Assembly: GCA_905250115.1 (NCBI GenBank)
Contig: CAJNOI010000024.1
Span: 108,177 to 172,176, forward strand
From: Adineta steineri
Lineage: Eukaryota; Rotifera; Eurotatoria; Adinetida; Adinetidae
Direction of reading: 5' to 3'
Length of the DNA: 64,000 nucleotides
The notes below the pieces were generated by a model, which searched no databases, was not told where the DNA came from, and worked only from the letters and a program-made list of their open reading frames with translations. Of the stretch, positions 54,457 through 64,000 are shown piece by piece. The position numbers and the translations under genes were made by a program. Position 1 is the first letter of the stretch. The number at the start of each line of letters is the position of its first letter.

Positions 54457-57400
54457 TCAGATGAGTTTTTGCGAATTGAAAATAATACTACCAACATGTG
54501 ATGTTATGGGTGCATGTAAATTACTTCGATTTTCAATCAAGTTTTTCACAAATGTTAGTGGATTTGATTTGAATCGAGCCTGGATAATTTGTAAATAAAG
54601 CCGATGTTGTAGATCACTGACAAATCCGTCAATAGCAATCCAGCCTTTTTCAAAGGCTTCTTCTTCTTTTTTTGCTCGAGGCTTAGAACATAAACCTAAA
54701 CATTCACAATAGGCTTTTTGCTCGTCTTCTGTTTTGAAATAAAGAGTTCCATTAAAGATGAATAATTGAACTAACCATTCTAGTGATATGTTATAATGAA
54801 TAGTTTCATCAGGGTGTCTAATTGATGCAGGAATCATAAGAGTAGGAGTATTGACAAAAATTGATTGAATTCGCTTAGTACGAGGTAACAATAAACGTAA
54901 TGTGGTGATCGATGATTGACTAGATTTCAAACGATCTATCAACCAATTGGCTTCAAAAGCACTAATAAAAATAATATGTTCATTTCGATAGACAATAATC
55001 CATCGTGGAGGACGTAAGAAGGGATTTAATGATTCTCCTTTGGTTAGAATTACTCTTTGGAATTCAGTGGAAACCCATAAATTCTTGTGCCAAATGTCTG
55101 GTTGACAATCAATGGAAAATGTAGTGTTCGTGAAGGCGTACGGTAAGGGCTGGAATACATTACGTAGTTGGTCTAGTTTTAATATATTATCATGTGTATT
55201 ACATAACTGTTTGATTTCCTTATGTAGTATAGGATTGCAAGGCTTAGTAGGCGATGGACGGGCAAATTGCCGCTCTTCTTCTAATTCATGTTCTAATTCT
55301 CGTTGCTGTTCATCATCTAATAACTGTGTTAGACGTTGTTTCGTTCCACCATAATTTATCAATCGTTCTAATACGGCATGATAAATCTTTATTGATAAAT
55401 CATAATCAAACGGTTGGTATCGAACAAGATAAATATCATCGATCGTACACAGTTCTTTACGTGCACCATACATATGTTTTAACTCAGTTACTTCTGGTTC
55501 TAAACATTCTGTAGCTAACTCTTTCATTATCGTACTTGTGAACTCTTGTTGCTGATTTCGCCAATTAATTTTTCCAAAAGCTTTCACTTTTTTTTGAAAG
55601 CTTAAACTTTGTGCAGCCCAATGACGTAATCCTTCCCAAGTTGAATGTACAGTATTTTGATATACCCAAAGTAGAATATCCTTTACAGTAACTACATCGT
55701 GTTTTTCTTTCCACGATTGATCTTTCAATGTTATAATCTGTTGATGAACTTCTTTCGAACTCCAAAATGTTAATGCATGCCCATTTCCTAATTTTCTCAT
55801 TCTCATACATGCTTGAACAAATCGATCTTTTGTTAAATCATTTCCTAATGTTACAGCTGCTCTAAATCCATTCGGAAATTTAAAATCAGTTCCTCTCGTA
55901 TGAATCTCATCTAAATAAAATACACAATGATCTAATCGTTCGCTTGCAGGAGACGTTTCAAATCGATGATGATGAAATTGACGATCACAAACAACAATTG
56001 CATCTGAATCAAAATAAACGGCATAATCAATATTGTCTTTGTTAGAAAGCATCAACCATTTAACAGCAATATCTCGATTGCTTCCGTCGACAAACAATGA
56101 TCCAACATCTAAAATGACATTAATATTTTCTTTATAACCTACAATTCGTTTTAAAATATTGTCAGAAGTAGCATTAATTCGCAAAGATTGATAACTTTCA
56201 TTTTCTGTTTGTACTAAGTTGTTAACAACAATGGCATCTGTTTTTTGCAGTTCAGGTAAATCGTGTTGGCGAATATCAATAGGTAATAATAATCGTGTAT
56301 CATTGGTACCACTAAATCCAGTTATAATTTTCGACCGTAACGATGAAGACAAATCCCAAGCAGATGATACGATTTTATTAGGAAATTGTTTTGCTTCTCG
56401 AAGAAATACAAAATGATTGAGAAAATAATTAACTACCAACATATTATATCGTAAAATTGGAAAGAGATGATGAGTTTTTTGTTGATAATCTTGTAAATTA
56501 ACTCCTTTCCATTGTTTAATACTTGTATGTACCTCATCTTGACCTTCATATTGAATCCATTGTTCGTAAATAGTTGCAGGATCACTTTCTTTTTCATTTA
56601 ATCGATTGAAGCATTGAATCAATTGTGAGTCGGTTAAACCGGAATAGTAATAAGAGAGTTGTGTTAATACTAAAGCAATATCAGGATGTCCAAATTCAGT
56701 TCTATCAGCTGCGACATCCTTTGCACGAAAAGGTACAGCCATTAAACGATTAAACGAAGGATCTGGAGTAATACCATAATTAACCCGATATCGCTTTTTC
56801 AAAGCAACTAGCAAAACTTCGGATAATAACAAACCACGAATGATGAGAAACAGTTGAACATCATAATGTGGAAATTTATCTATTAGATCATCAATCGATG
56901 AATTTGATTTTAATATAAACGATAAAATAATCTGTCTCTCTGTATGTCGATAATTTCTGTTCTCAATCCAATCATTAGCTATAGTTTCACATAATAGTGA
57001 AAATGGAGGATGTGATCGTAAACGAAATTCTGGAAATGCACTTTTTCGCGGTGATGGTTTATAACAGATTTCTTTACCAAAATGATCTGAAATAGTAGCA
57101 GCATGTTTTTTGACTAATTCAAGTATTGATTGAATAGTTTTCCATCGTTCCGCTCCTCCATCAACTTGTTGCTGATCACCAACAGTATAAATCAACTGAT
57201 ATTTAACATGTAAAATTTCATCAGATTCATCTAATACATCTCGTACAAATGTTCTTAACCATCGTTGAACTATTAACATTGAACGACTAATATCAAATTC
57301 ATTTCGTCTACATTTATCTATAGTAAGTAAATCAAAGGAGAGAATATCTTCTGGTGATGTCAATATCACATCACAATTACGTAATCCTTGCTTAAGACGA

Positions 57401-60400
57401 TCTGAGATCTGATTTATTTGTTTATTATTAAAATTCATATCACGACGGCATGCGAATGGAAATATACGTCGATTTAATAAACCACCTAATTTACATCGTA
57501 ATGATTGATGATTCGTTGGAAACAATGACTTAAGCACAACGATTCGAACTAAACTAGTATTAGTTGACGATAAACTAACAGCCAACATTGGCAAAATAAC
57601 TGATGTTTTTCCTTCACCCATATTCATTTGCATCACTATATTTTTTACCGCTGAGCCATTTGTGGTCTCATTTAATTGCATCATGTGATGTGCTACTTTT
57701 ATTTGAATATCTCGGATGATTATATTCATTTCCAATTCCAAGATTAACCAATGTACATGCTCGGATGGTGTCCAATTTGAATGAGGTATATTCGATAATT
57801 CCTTTTCAAAGTCGTCATTTTTGTTATTGATCACAAAATACAAGGCTTTTTCCATTTGTTGTTCTAATATCCAATTAACAAGAGTTCCGCCTAGTAGTGT
57901 GCATTGTTCTTTGCTTAAATCAAATGCCAAAGAATTTATAGAATGTGAGTTTTTTTGTTGGAGGCTAGAGATGAGAATTGTCGGTATAATTCGTGATGCT
58001 ACGCCTGTTGTGAATAACAATTCATTGGATACTATAATGGATTTAACTAATTCATTCCAGAACTGTGTAGACTCTTGTCGGACAGAATTGAGAAATTTGT
58101 TGATTTCTTCAATTGAAGGATCTTCTTTTTGCATTTGTTCATCTAATAAAAATTTATCCCAACTTTTAGCTAATTGATTTTTGAAATAGTTGTCAATTTT
58201 ACTAAGAGGATTGTCTTGACTGTCGATAAAGGGAAAAATTTGATTTGGAAATTCCTTTTGTCGATCGGTAGTTTTCAAAGATATATTTTGTTTGTTGAAA
58301 TGGCCTGAATAAGGTTTATGAAACTTTTGTTCTGCTTTTGATAATAGTTCTTCATCAATTGAACTTGAGATAATATTGAACTGTATTTGGTGATGATCTT
58401 TCGATAGTTCATGTGTAAACTGTTGAGGATTATATGATACTTTCGCTTGGAATGGTTGTATGGGAACTGCACAAATACAATTCTGAACGCTGTTTAAAAA
58501 AGATTGAAGATTTTTATTAGATCGCCATGATCTCAGTAATGAGTTGATTCGATTTATTTCAGTAGACGTGAACAGGTTATTGTTATCTTGATAAAAACAA
58601 TTTGTTTTGTAGCATTCCTCGATTTCTGCTAAGATTTGATTTTTTACTATTTTCGTATGTGTTCTTGTAAAGGTGATACGGTTTTTCACAACTGAAATTT
58701 CTTCGATATTTTGATATTCACCAAATGGTGGAAACATTAGTGTTCTGAATGAAATGCTTGGTACTTTTAACACTGTTTGTAGCATTTGTAAATAAAATGG
58801 CTGAGTCTTATTGTTTCTGGAAATATAACGAAGGAAGTTTAATAATTTTACGAAACGTTCAGCTTTATCTGTGTTGCCTTCGATCATTTGATCTTTGCAG
58901 TAATCAGCCAATTTTAACAAGCCAACCCAAATATTTTTTAGCTGATTTTCATCAGTTAGCCATTGCGACAGCGGTAGCCAATGTTGGTTTGAATAGTCTT
59001 TAAGATTTATATTTCCTTTACTATATAAATCCTTTACGAGATAAGCAACAGGATAATTAGCCTTATGTGAATAATATCCTAGCGTCGAATGATGCGGTTT
59101 TGATGAAATAGTACGCAATATTTCATTCTCCATGTCTGTTGATAATCTGGCCATGGGATTATATGAGTCTCGATAGTCCCAGTACAGTTTTTTTAATAAT
59201 ATTTCATTGTATAGTTTTCCTTCGAATATTTTTGGTATTTCATTAGAAATCGATGATGAATACATAAAATCTAGTTGTTGAGTAGCTTCTATCAGATTTT
59301 TTGCTATCAAATAATAGCCGAAATGTTGCATAGAATATGGTAAACCATTATAATTCCAATCTATTTTTTGCATACACGTGAGGTGTTCTGGATAATAATC
59401 GACTTTTGGTGAAATAGATGCAATTTGACCCAGTATATGTAAAGAAAGAGTATCGAAAGGTTGATCAGATGAACAACCAGGTGAATTTAACAATTGGAAA
59501 GCACGTTCCATTCCAGTCATTCCAGTATATTGATCCGGTAAAGGATGAGAAGTTATTGCATGTAATAATGCCAAGTAGAGCCATCCTGTTGGGCTATCAT
59601 TTGATTGCAGTATGCGTAATCGATCGTTCAAAATAAAAACAAAATAATGATGAAGAAATTCTTTTGATGAAGTAGTTCGTTGTATTGTAACAGTTTGATG
59701 TCTATTGTACTGAGTCTCTTCACTATGAATCTTTCCGAAAGGTACAATTAACTTCCGGGATGGATAATGATTGAATTTATGATTATTAACGGGCAATGGT
59801 GATAAGAGAAGACCAGATGTTAAACCGTTTAATGTTCCGAACCACTGATCGTCATTGATACACATATCTGGATATTCACGAGACGTAATTATGTTCGTTT
59901 CAGTATTGTATTGAAAAGCAATCATTAAACGAGATAAATAGATAGAAATGACTCCATTCGCCTGAGAACCAAGAACTCGCATCATGTAAACATAGGGCTT
60001 ATCGTCAAGACGACTAAAATATCGTAAAAATAAATCTTGAAAGAATGAGGATGATTGATTGATTAGACGTTGCATATTTCCAGTCTGCTCGGTAGTAATA
60101 TATCCTGCATTCATTGTTAAGATATAGGGTTTATCTTTTAAAAAATTCATATCTTTAAAACAAACAGGTCGAAACTCGATGTTTTGATCTTCTATGCTTA
60201 ACCAATGACTATAATTAGAGACAAACATATCTGGTAGTTCAGACTCGAAATATTTCTGAGAAATCAATTGAAATATATTGTTGGTCTGCATGTGTCGTTC
60301 TTTAATTATTAAATCTTTAGTTTGATCGTTGAAACAAAATTCATATAGTACTCTTTCATCACCATGATACGAATGCTTCGTTATATAAGTATTTGGTGAC

Positions 60401-63400
60401 TCTGCAGCTTGAACTTCAAAGATATGTTGACCGAATACACGTATAAATAATTCATTGAAGATAATTTTCTCAGGTAAAAATCCAATAGTCATACCGTCGA
60501 TTAAAAGAGTTCCTTTAATACAATCAATTGATATATATTTTGATTTATATTGACAATCGTACCAACCATCAAATGAATATTTTGTTCGTTTTTTCCATTT
60601 TGCATTCATAATACCTTCTCTCTTCAAAATTGCCCAATAAGTCACCACAAACTCGTTTAAACCTTGATATGCTGTTTTTTGAAGAAATTTTGCAACTATT
60701 GGTTGTATCCTTACTAAAACACGTTCACTATATCTCATCATATTTACCATAAAAGTACTCATATTAGATTGCTGTTTGCTTAAAATAATATTATCATGAA
60801 CAGTAGTTGCTGCTTTGAGTAGAGATACGATATGCTCATTCGATGACAATAAATAACGAATTCGACCTCCGGCCGCTGAAAATGTTAAAATAGAGCAAAC
60901 GCCAACGTTTATCAATTTAAGACGAAGATTTTCTACTTCATCAAATGCTAATGGAGATATAGTTTGAATAGATTCTATAATCAGATCAATCCATTTTTCA
61001 CCGATTTTACGACATTTTTTAGCCAAACGAGCAACTTGATTTTCTTTGGTTGAATTACAAATAGTTAATATTCTCATTGTAATAACTGTAATAACCATCA
61101 AGACTAATTCATTCTGCCAATTTGATTCACAATCATCTAAACGACGATTTAGTCTTGTTATTAACTCATCGATAAAATGATCTTCTAATAACTGTTCATG
61201 AGATTCTGGACACCAGGCTGTAGACGATGTACTGTTATCGGCTGTCAATGGTCCATGCTGTAATATTGAATGTATAATTAGTATTGCTACACTTTCTTCA
61301 GCAATTGATAAAGAGTCCATTTCCAAAATTGTTAAAAGATTCCACCATTGCAAACGATGTCCTGATCGAAACGAGCCGAATTCAACAAACTGTGATGGTT
61401 TTAATCGTGCAGAACAATCAGAAAGTTGAGCGATAACATGATTTTGTATGAATTCTGTTGTGTTTAATGTAAATTTCAACTGTTCGTAATCTGGATGATC
61501 GAGTTGAGGTGTTAATATGCAGCACTCATCTTCGAATTCTATCGGATTAACTGGCGAAATTTCAACAGTTAAGCTGTTTTCAAATAAAAAATCTCCGACA
61601 GGTGTGGACTGAATCGATGGCGGGGAGGAATAATGGGTTTGAGTGATAGATTTGGTAGGTGATACTAATTGAACTTGACAGTTTTTAGGAGCGATATTAA
61701 ACCATTCCAGTTTATTATCGTGAGGAGAGATATTTAACCACTCATACATGGATCTTCCTGGTTTTGTCTGAGCACGATTTATAAATTGCCAAAGAATTTC
61801 TCGATAACATCTGATTTCAATAGGCATTTGTAATTCAAAAATAACAGCTAATGCGCTCTCGCATTTCAATGGCATTGGACATTCGAAAATTTTCACTTGA
61901 ATTGCGTTTGCTTGTTTTAGAATTTTACATCGCGGACATTTTTTCCAGTGACGATTGTTACGAAATTCACAAGAAGAACTGTATACCTTTACCATTAGCT
62001 CTGTATATTTTTGTTTTGCATTGTTCACTTCGTTGATTTTATTCTCCATGTCCTGTGCTGCCTGGTTTCGAATTCGGCTTATGCTATCATTCATTGCCGG
62101 TGAGCGAGTAGCAAACTTTACACCGAAAGAGTTCCGAGACTCTATCTCATTTAAAAGATCGGGGCATGGCTTTTGACGGAAATCATTAAAATAATGGTGA
62201 AGATAACTTGCTCTAATCATATCTTCGCGATTTGGTAAGACTAAAAATTCGAACAGAGCCATTAGATTAGGAATATTTATGGAATGCTGTTTTAGTTGTT
62301 CGAATCTTTCATCCAGACATAAATTTTTATGCATAGAATAAATAATAGCCAATGATGTTAGAATAAATCGACTATAACCTAATGGATCCGTTGGACCTTT
62401 TTCTGAATAATAATAATTTATCGCTGCATTCTGATATTTTTCAAATAAATTAAATAACGTTTCGAAACGACCCTTTCCATTTATAAATAATGCTGGACGG
62501 TTAATCCATTGCTCTAAACAGAATTCAATCCAAATTTCTATAAAAGTCAGCGCTACGCCAATCGTACAGTTCATTTCTATTGTTAGTACATCATATGAAG
62601 GTATATAATCATCTTGATTAATATCAGTAGAATCGTCATAGTTTTTTATACTTGTAAATAATCCGGATATTTCATTGGTATAATTATTACTCAAATAAGC
62701 TTTCAATTTTACCAATGAGTGTTGATAAGTTTCATTATTGTGCAGTGATAAATTGTTTCTTTTTACAACTTCATTCCATTGTTCATTAGTCTTAATCGTA
62801 TTTTGCAAATTTGATCGTGGAATAATTTGGTTAATTTTACGTTCGATTTCGTGTTTTGTCGATATAATCCATGTATTTAGATGCTTTGAATTGATAGACA
62901 ATAACAATTTTTCGATTTTATTTAATCTACGTACAATTTTTTTAATACAATGAATTAATAAATCAGTTGAAATTTTTGTCGTGTATATGATATATGTGAG
63001 GAAATGAGTTATCAATAATTTATAAACTACAGTACCAATATCTTTTAAACGTTTGACTAAAATCGTATGTAATACTACTTTGATGGTCATCCATAATCCT
63101 GAACGTCGAAAAGGTATTTTAGCTTTGTTCCATCGGATCTGATCTCGATGCTTTTTTTTAAACGAAATAGTTGCATCGGAATGTTTTTCGATTTGTATCC
63201 CATTAAATTGTTGAATCCACCATTGACATACATAATGTGATTGTGGCACATCACGTATCTCATCAACTTTCTGAGAAGCTTTGTAAGATTTGGAATACTC
63301 AATTGTATTATACATGAAATCCATTAATGATTCACAATGAACTGTTGATGTCAGTTCGGATCGATCGCATAATCTATAAGTTGTTACTGGAAAATGAGAG

Positions 63401-63807
63401 AAATGAGGCATAAGAGAAGAAATAATGGATTCGGTAGATAATAAAACTTCCCAAGCTGATATAATTGGTTGATTACTATTATTTTCACCTATTTCAATTA
63501 AAATTGCAGCATTTTGACCATGAAAATAAATGGGAAGAAAGTGTCCCAATGGTAATTGCTGAATAGTCGATTGTATATTCGACATAATGAAGTTTTGAAA
63601 ACCCTGTAAACGACACCAGCGTTCAATACAATCCATAAGAATTCGAAATATTGGTATATCAGTCCAAGTATTTGAATGAAAATATTGATTCATGCATTCT
63701 AATATATTGTGTTCATTTTGATGGTCACCTTCAATCAAAAAATCATCGTCGGCTGATGAAGGTAAGTAATGTGGAAGAAACAAATGATTTATAATTGAAT
63801 CATTCAT
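54457..63807 (-). CDS. Giant DUF6606-DUF3638-DUF3645 protein, helicase-like, 3,116 residues
   Basis: One uninterrupted exon of 9,351 bases. The N-terminus (INHLFLPHYLPSSADDDF) fits the start of DUF6606 proteins. A Cys pair motif (KKCPRCKILKQ, about residue 620) could bind zinc. DUF3638 has QMNMGEGKTSVILPML (about 2,060), a Walker-A-like loop, and LDESDEILHVKYQLIYTVG (about 2,195), a Walker-B-like region. DUF3645 follows. DEIHTRGTDFKFP (about 2,634) and FVQACMRMRKLGNGHALTFW (about 2,665) resemble helicase motifs V and VI. The family is found in fungi, oomycetes and other protists, is about 3,000 residues long and is sometimes labelled ubiquitin hydrolase without proof that I know of. An ATP-driven nucleic-acid or protein-remodelling role is inferred. 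The full length is present. The lack of introns and the fungal distribution suggest transfer. All shorter overlapping frames are shadows. Confidence 0.85.
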   Translation of the reverse strand: MNDSIINHLFLPHYLPSSADDDFLIEGDHQNEHNILECMNQYFHSNTWTDIPIFRILMDCIERWCRLQGFQNFIMSNIQSTIQQLPLGHFLPIYFHGQNAAILIEIGENNSNQPIISAWEVLLSTESIISSLMPHFSHFPVTTYRLCDRSELTSTVHCESLMDFMYNTIEYSKSYKASQKVDEIRDVPQSHYVCQWWIQQFNGIQIEKHSDATISFKKKHRDQIRWNKAKIPFRRSGLWMTIKVVLHTILVKRLKDIGTVVYKLLITHFLTYIIYTTKISTDLLIHCIKKIVRRLNKIEKLLLSINSKHLNTWIISTKHEIERKINQIIPRSNLQNTIKTNEQWNEVVKRNNLSLHNNETYQHSLVKLKAYLSNNYTNEISGLFTSIKNYDDSTDINQDDYIPSYDVLTIEMNCTIGVALTFIEIWIEFCLEQWINRPALFINGKGRFETLFNLFEKYQNAAINYYYSEKGPTDPLGYSRFILTSLAIIYSMHKNLCLDERFEQLKQHSINIPNLMALFEFLVLPNREDMIRASYLHHYFNDFRQKPCPDLLNEIESRNSFGVKFATRSPAMNDSISRIRNQAAQDMENKINEVNNAKQKYTELMVKVYSSSCEFRNNRHWKKCPRCKILKQANAIQVKIFECPMPLKCESALAVIFELQMPIEIRCYREILWQFINRAQTKPGRSMYEWLNISPHDNKLEWFNIAPKNCQVQLVSPTKSITQTHYSSPPSIQSTPVGDFLFENSLTVEISPVNPIEFEDECCILTPQLDHPDYEQLKFTLNTTEFIQNHVIAQLSDCSARLKPSQFVEFGSFRSGHRLQWWNLLTILEMDSLSIAEESVAILIIHSILQHGPLTADNSTSSTAWCPESHEQLLEDHFIDELITRLNRRLDDCESNWQNELVLMVITVITMRILTICNSTKENQVARLAKKCRKIGEKWIDLIIESIQTISPLAFDEVENLRLKLINVGVCSILTFSAAGGRIRYLLSSNEHIVSLLKAATTVHDNIILSKQQSNMSTFMVNMMRYSERVLVRIQPIVAKFLQKTAYQGLNEFVVTYWAILKREGIMNAKWKKRTKYSFDGWYDCQYKSKYISIDCIKGTLLIDGMTIGFLPEKIIFNELFIRVFGQHIFEVQAAESPNTYITKHSYHGDERVLYEFCFNDQTKDLIIKERHMQTNNIFQLISQKYFESELPDMFVSNYSHWLSIEDQNIEFRPVCFKDMNFLKDKPYILTMNAGYITTEQTGNMQRLINQSSSFFQDLFLRYFSRLDDKPYVYMMRVLGSQANGVISIYLSRLMIAFQYNTETNIITSREYPDMCINDDQWFGTLNGLTSGLLLSPLPVNNHKFNHYPSRKLIVPFGKIHSEETQYNRHQTVTIQRTTSSKEFLHHYFVFILNDRLRILQSNDSPTGWLYLALLHAITSHPLPDQYTGMTGMERAFQLLNSPGCSSDQPFDTLSLHILGQIASISPKVDYYPEHLTCMQKIDWNYNGLPYSMQHFGYYLIAKNLIEATQQLDFMYSSSISNEIPKIFEGKLYNEILLKKLYWDYRDSYNPMARLSTDMENEILRTISSKPHHSTLGYYSHKANYPVAYLVKDLYSKGNINLKDYSNQHWLPLSQWLTDENQLKNIWVGLLKLADYCKDQMIEGNTDKAERFVKLLNFLRYISRNNKTQPFYLQMLQTVLKVPSISFRTLMFPPFGEYQNIEEISVVKNRITFTRTHTKIVKNQILAEIEECYKTNCFYQDNNNLFTSTEINRINSLLRSWRSNKNLQSFLNSVQNCICAVPIQPFQAKVSYNPQQFTHELSKDHHQIQFNIISSSIDEELLSKAEQKFHKPYSGHFNKQNISLKTTDRQKEFPNQIFPFIDSQDNPLSKIDNYFKNQLAKSWDKFLLDEQMQKEDPSIEEINKFLNSVRQESTQFWNELVKSIIVSNELLFTTGVASRIIPTILISSLQQKNSHSINSLAFDLSKEQCTLLGGTLVNWILEQQMEKALYFVINNKNDDFEKELSNIPHSNWTPSEHVHWLILELEMNIIIRDIQIKVAHHMMQLNETTNGSAVKNIVMQMNMGEGKTSVILPMLAVSLSSTNTSLVRIVVLKSLFPTNHQSLRCKLGGLLNRRIFPFACRRDMNFNNKQINQISDRLKQGLRNCDVILTSPEDILSFDLLTIDKCRRNEFDISRSMLIVQRWLRTFVRDVLDESDEILHVKYQLIYTVGDQQQVDGGAERWKTIQSILELVKKHAATISDHFGKEICYKPSPRKSAFPEFRLRSHPPFSLLCETIANDWIENRNYRHTERQIILSFILKSNSSIDDLIDKFPHYDVQLFLIIRGLLLSEVLLVALKKRYRVNYGITPDPSFNRLMAVPFRAKDVAADRTEFGHPDIALVLTQLSYYYSGLTDSQLIQCFNRLNEKESDPATIYEQWIQYEGQDEVHTSIKQWKGVNLQDYQQKTHHLFPILRYNMLVVNYFLNHFVFLREAKQFPNKIVSSAWDLSSSLRSKIITGFSGTNDTRLLLPIDIRQHDLPELQKTDAIVVNNLVQTENESYQSLRINATSDNILKRIVGYKENINVILDVGSLFVDGSNRDIAVKWLMLSNKDNIDYAVYFDSDAIVVCDRQFHHHRFETSPASERLDHCVFYLDEIHTRGTDFKFPNGFRAAVTLGNDLTKDRFVQACMRMRKLGNGHALTFWSSKEVHQQIITLKDQSWKEKHDVVTVKDILLWVYQNTVHSTWEGLRHWAAQSLSFQKKVKAFGKINWRNQQQEFTSTIMKELATECLEPEVTELKHMYGARKELCTIDDIYLVRYQPFDYDLSIKIYHAVLERLINYGGTKQRLTQLLDDEQQRELEHELEEERQFARPSPTKPCNPILHKEIKQLCNTHDNILKLDQLRNVFQPLPYAFTNTTFSIDCQPDIWHKNLWVSTEFQRVILTKGESLNPFLRPPRWIIVYRNEHIIFISAFEANWLIDRLKSSQSSITTLRLLLPRTKRIQSIFVNTPTLMIPASIRHPDETIHYNISLEWLVQLFIFNGTLYFKTEDEQKAYCECLGLCSKPRAKKEEEAFEKGWIAIDGFVSDLQHRLYLQIIQARFKSNPLTFVKNLIENRSNLHAPITSHVGSIIFNSQKLI

Positions 63808-63849
63808 TTCTAAGAATTGGTATTATTGAGAAATCTATTTGTTGACAGG

Positions 63850-63861
63850 CTATATATATAA
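63850..63861 (-). promoter_or_regulatory. TATA-like element upstream of the giant DUF3638 gene
   Basis: The sequence gttatatatata (minus strand) lies about 45 bases upstream of the ATG at 63807. This gives a short leader similar to that suggested for the UDP-glycosyltransferase. Confidence 0.4.
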
Positions 63862-64000
63862 CATAACATTATCAGACAACAAACAATGGTAGAAAACCAA
63901 GAAAGGATTATCATTTCCTGAATCCTCGAAAATCTTTTACAATCAGTTATATTTTACCAACGAGTAATCGAATACACTTTTATAAAACTTGACAAAGTTT

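Noticed and set aside
55112..63302. Many 60-118-codon frames inside the giant gene
   Set aside because: Shadows of a 3,116-codon intact frame.

Overview
The window looks like a piece of a bdelloid rotifer nuclear genome (Adineta or Rotaria type). This is an inference from four things: the AT-rich sequence with GT-AG introns that are often only 48-75 bases long; lineage-type families such as 7TM receptors ending FYLYTLTG and an ADP-ribosyltransferase fused to kinesin-light-chain-like TPRs; several genes whose closest families I know are fungal, bacterial or plant-like (a GT15 mannosyltransferase, a phosphorylcholine-phosphatase-like HAD enzyme, a UDP-glycosyltransferase, a giant DUF3638/DUF3645 protein); and dispersed GT-rich tracts resembling the bdelloid telomeric hexamer TGTGGG. 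No database could be searched.

Layout. 0-5 kb: a decayed gene related to I-PpoI-type His-Me endonucleases, then a medium-chain dehydrogenase with one in-frame stop. 5-9.3 kb: a cluster of CATCGCGTTACG-like repeats, a small hypothetical gene with a palindromic TATA, and a three-exon rhodopsin-like GPCR. 10.6-14.2 kb: a type II membrane kelch protein with two candidate first exons. 14.9-21.5 kb: a TMEM272-like protein, an extracellular LRR protein cut short inside a 30-residue repeat, and a secreted HAD phosphatase. 24-33.4 kb: a tandem segmental duplication carrying two paralogous GPI-type surface proteins and a third copy that has lost its gene, plus a cysteine-rich pseudogene and a five-span membrane protein. 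33.5-37.7 kb: an interrupted C2H2-like zinc-finger gene and a Ly6-like three-finger protein. 40.3-46.3 kb: a long foldback element, the GT15 enzyme, tRNA-Thr(UGU), a second, intronless GPCR and an SNTX-like N-terminal-domain protein. 47.5-52.5 kb: an interrupted UDP-glycosyltransferase and the ART-TPR protein. 53.2-64 kb: a PAN-like secreted protein running into an assembly gap, and the 3,116-residue DUF3638 protein.

There is no operon or obvious pathway. The common themes are cell-surface or secreted products, probable horizontally acquired enzymes, and gene turnover by tandem duplication and nonsense mutation. At least five genes carry isolated in-frame stops in otherwise intact frames, and most of these stops can be explained by C-to-T or G-to-A transitions. 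The strongest leads are the endonuclease fossil with both aligned active-site residues kept, the alternative first exons of the kelch gene, and the duplication whose edges coincide with telomere-like hairpins.
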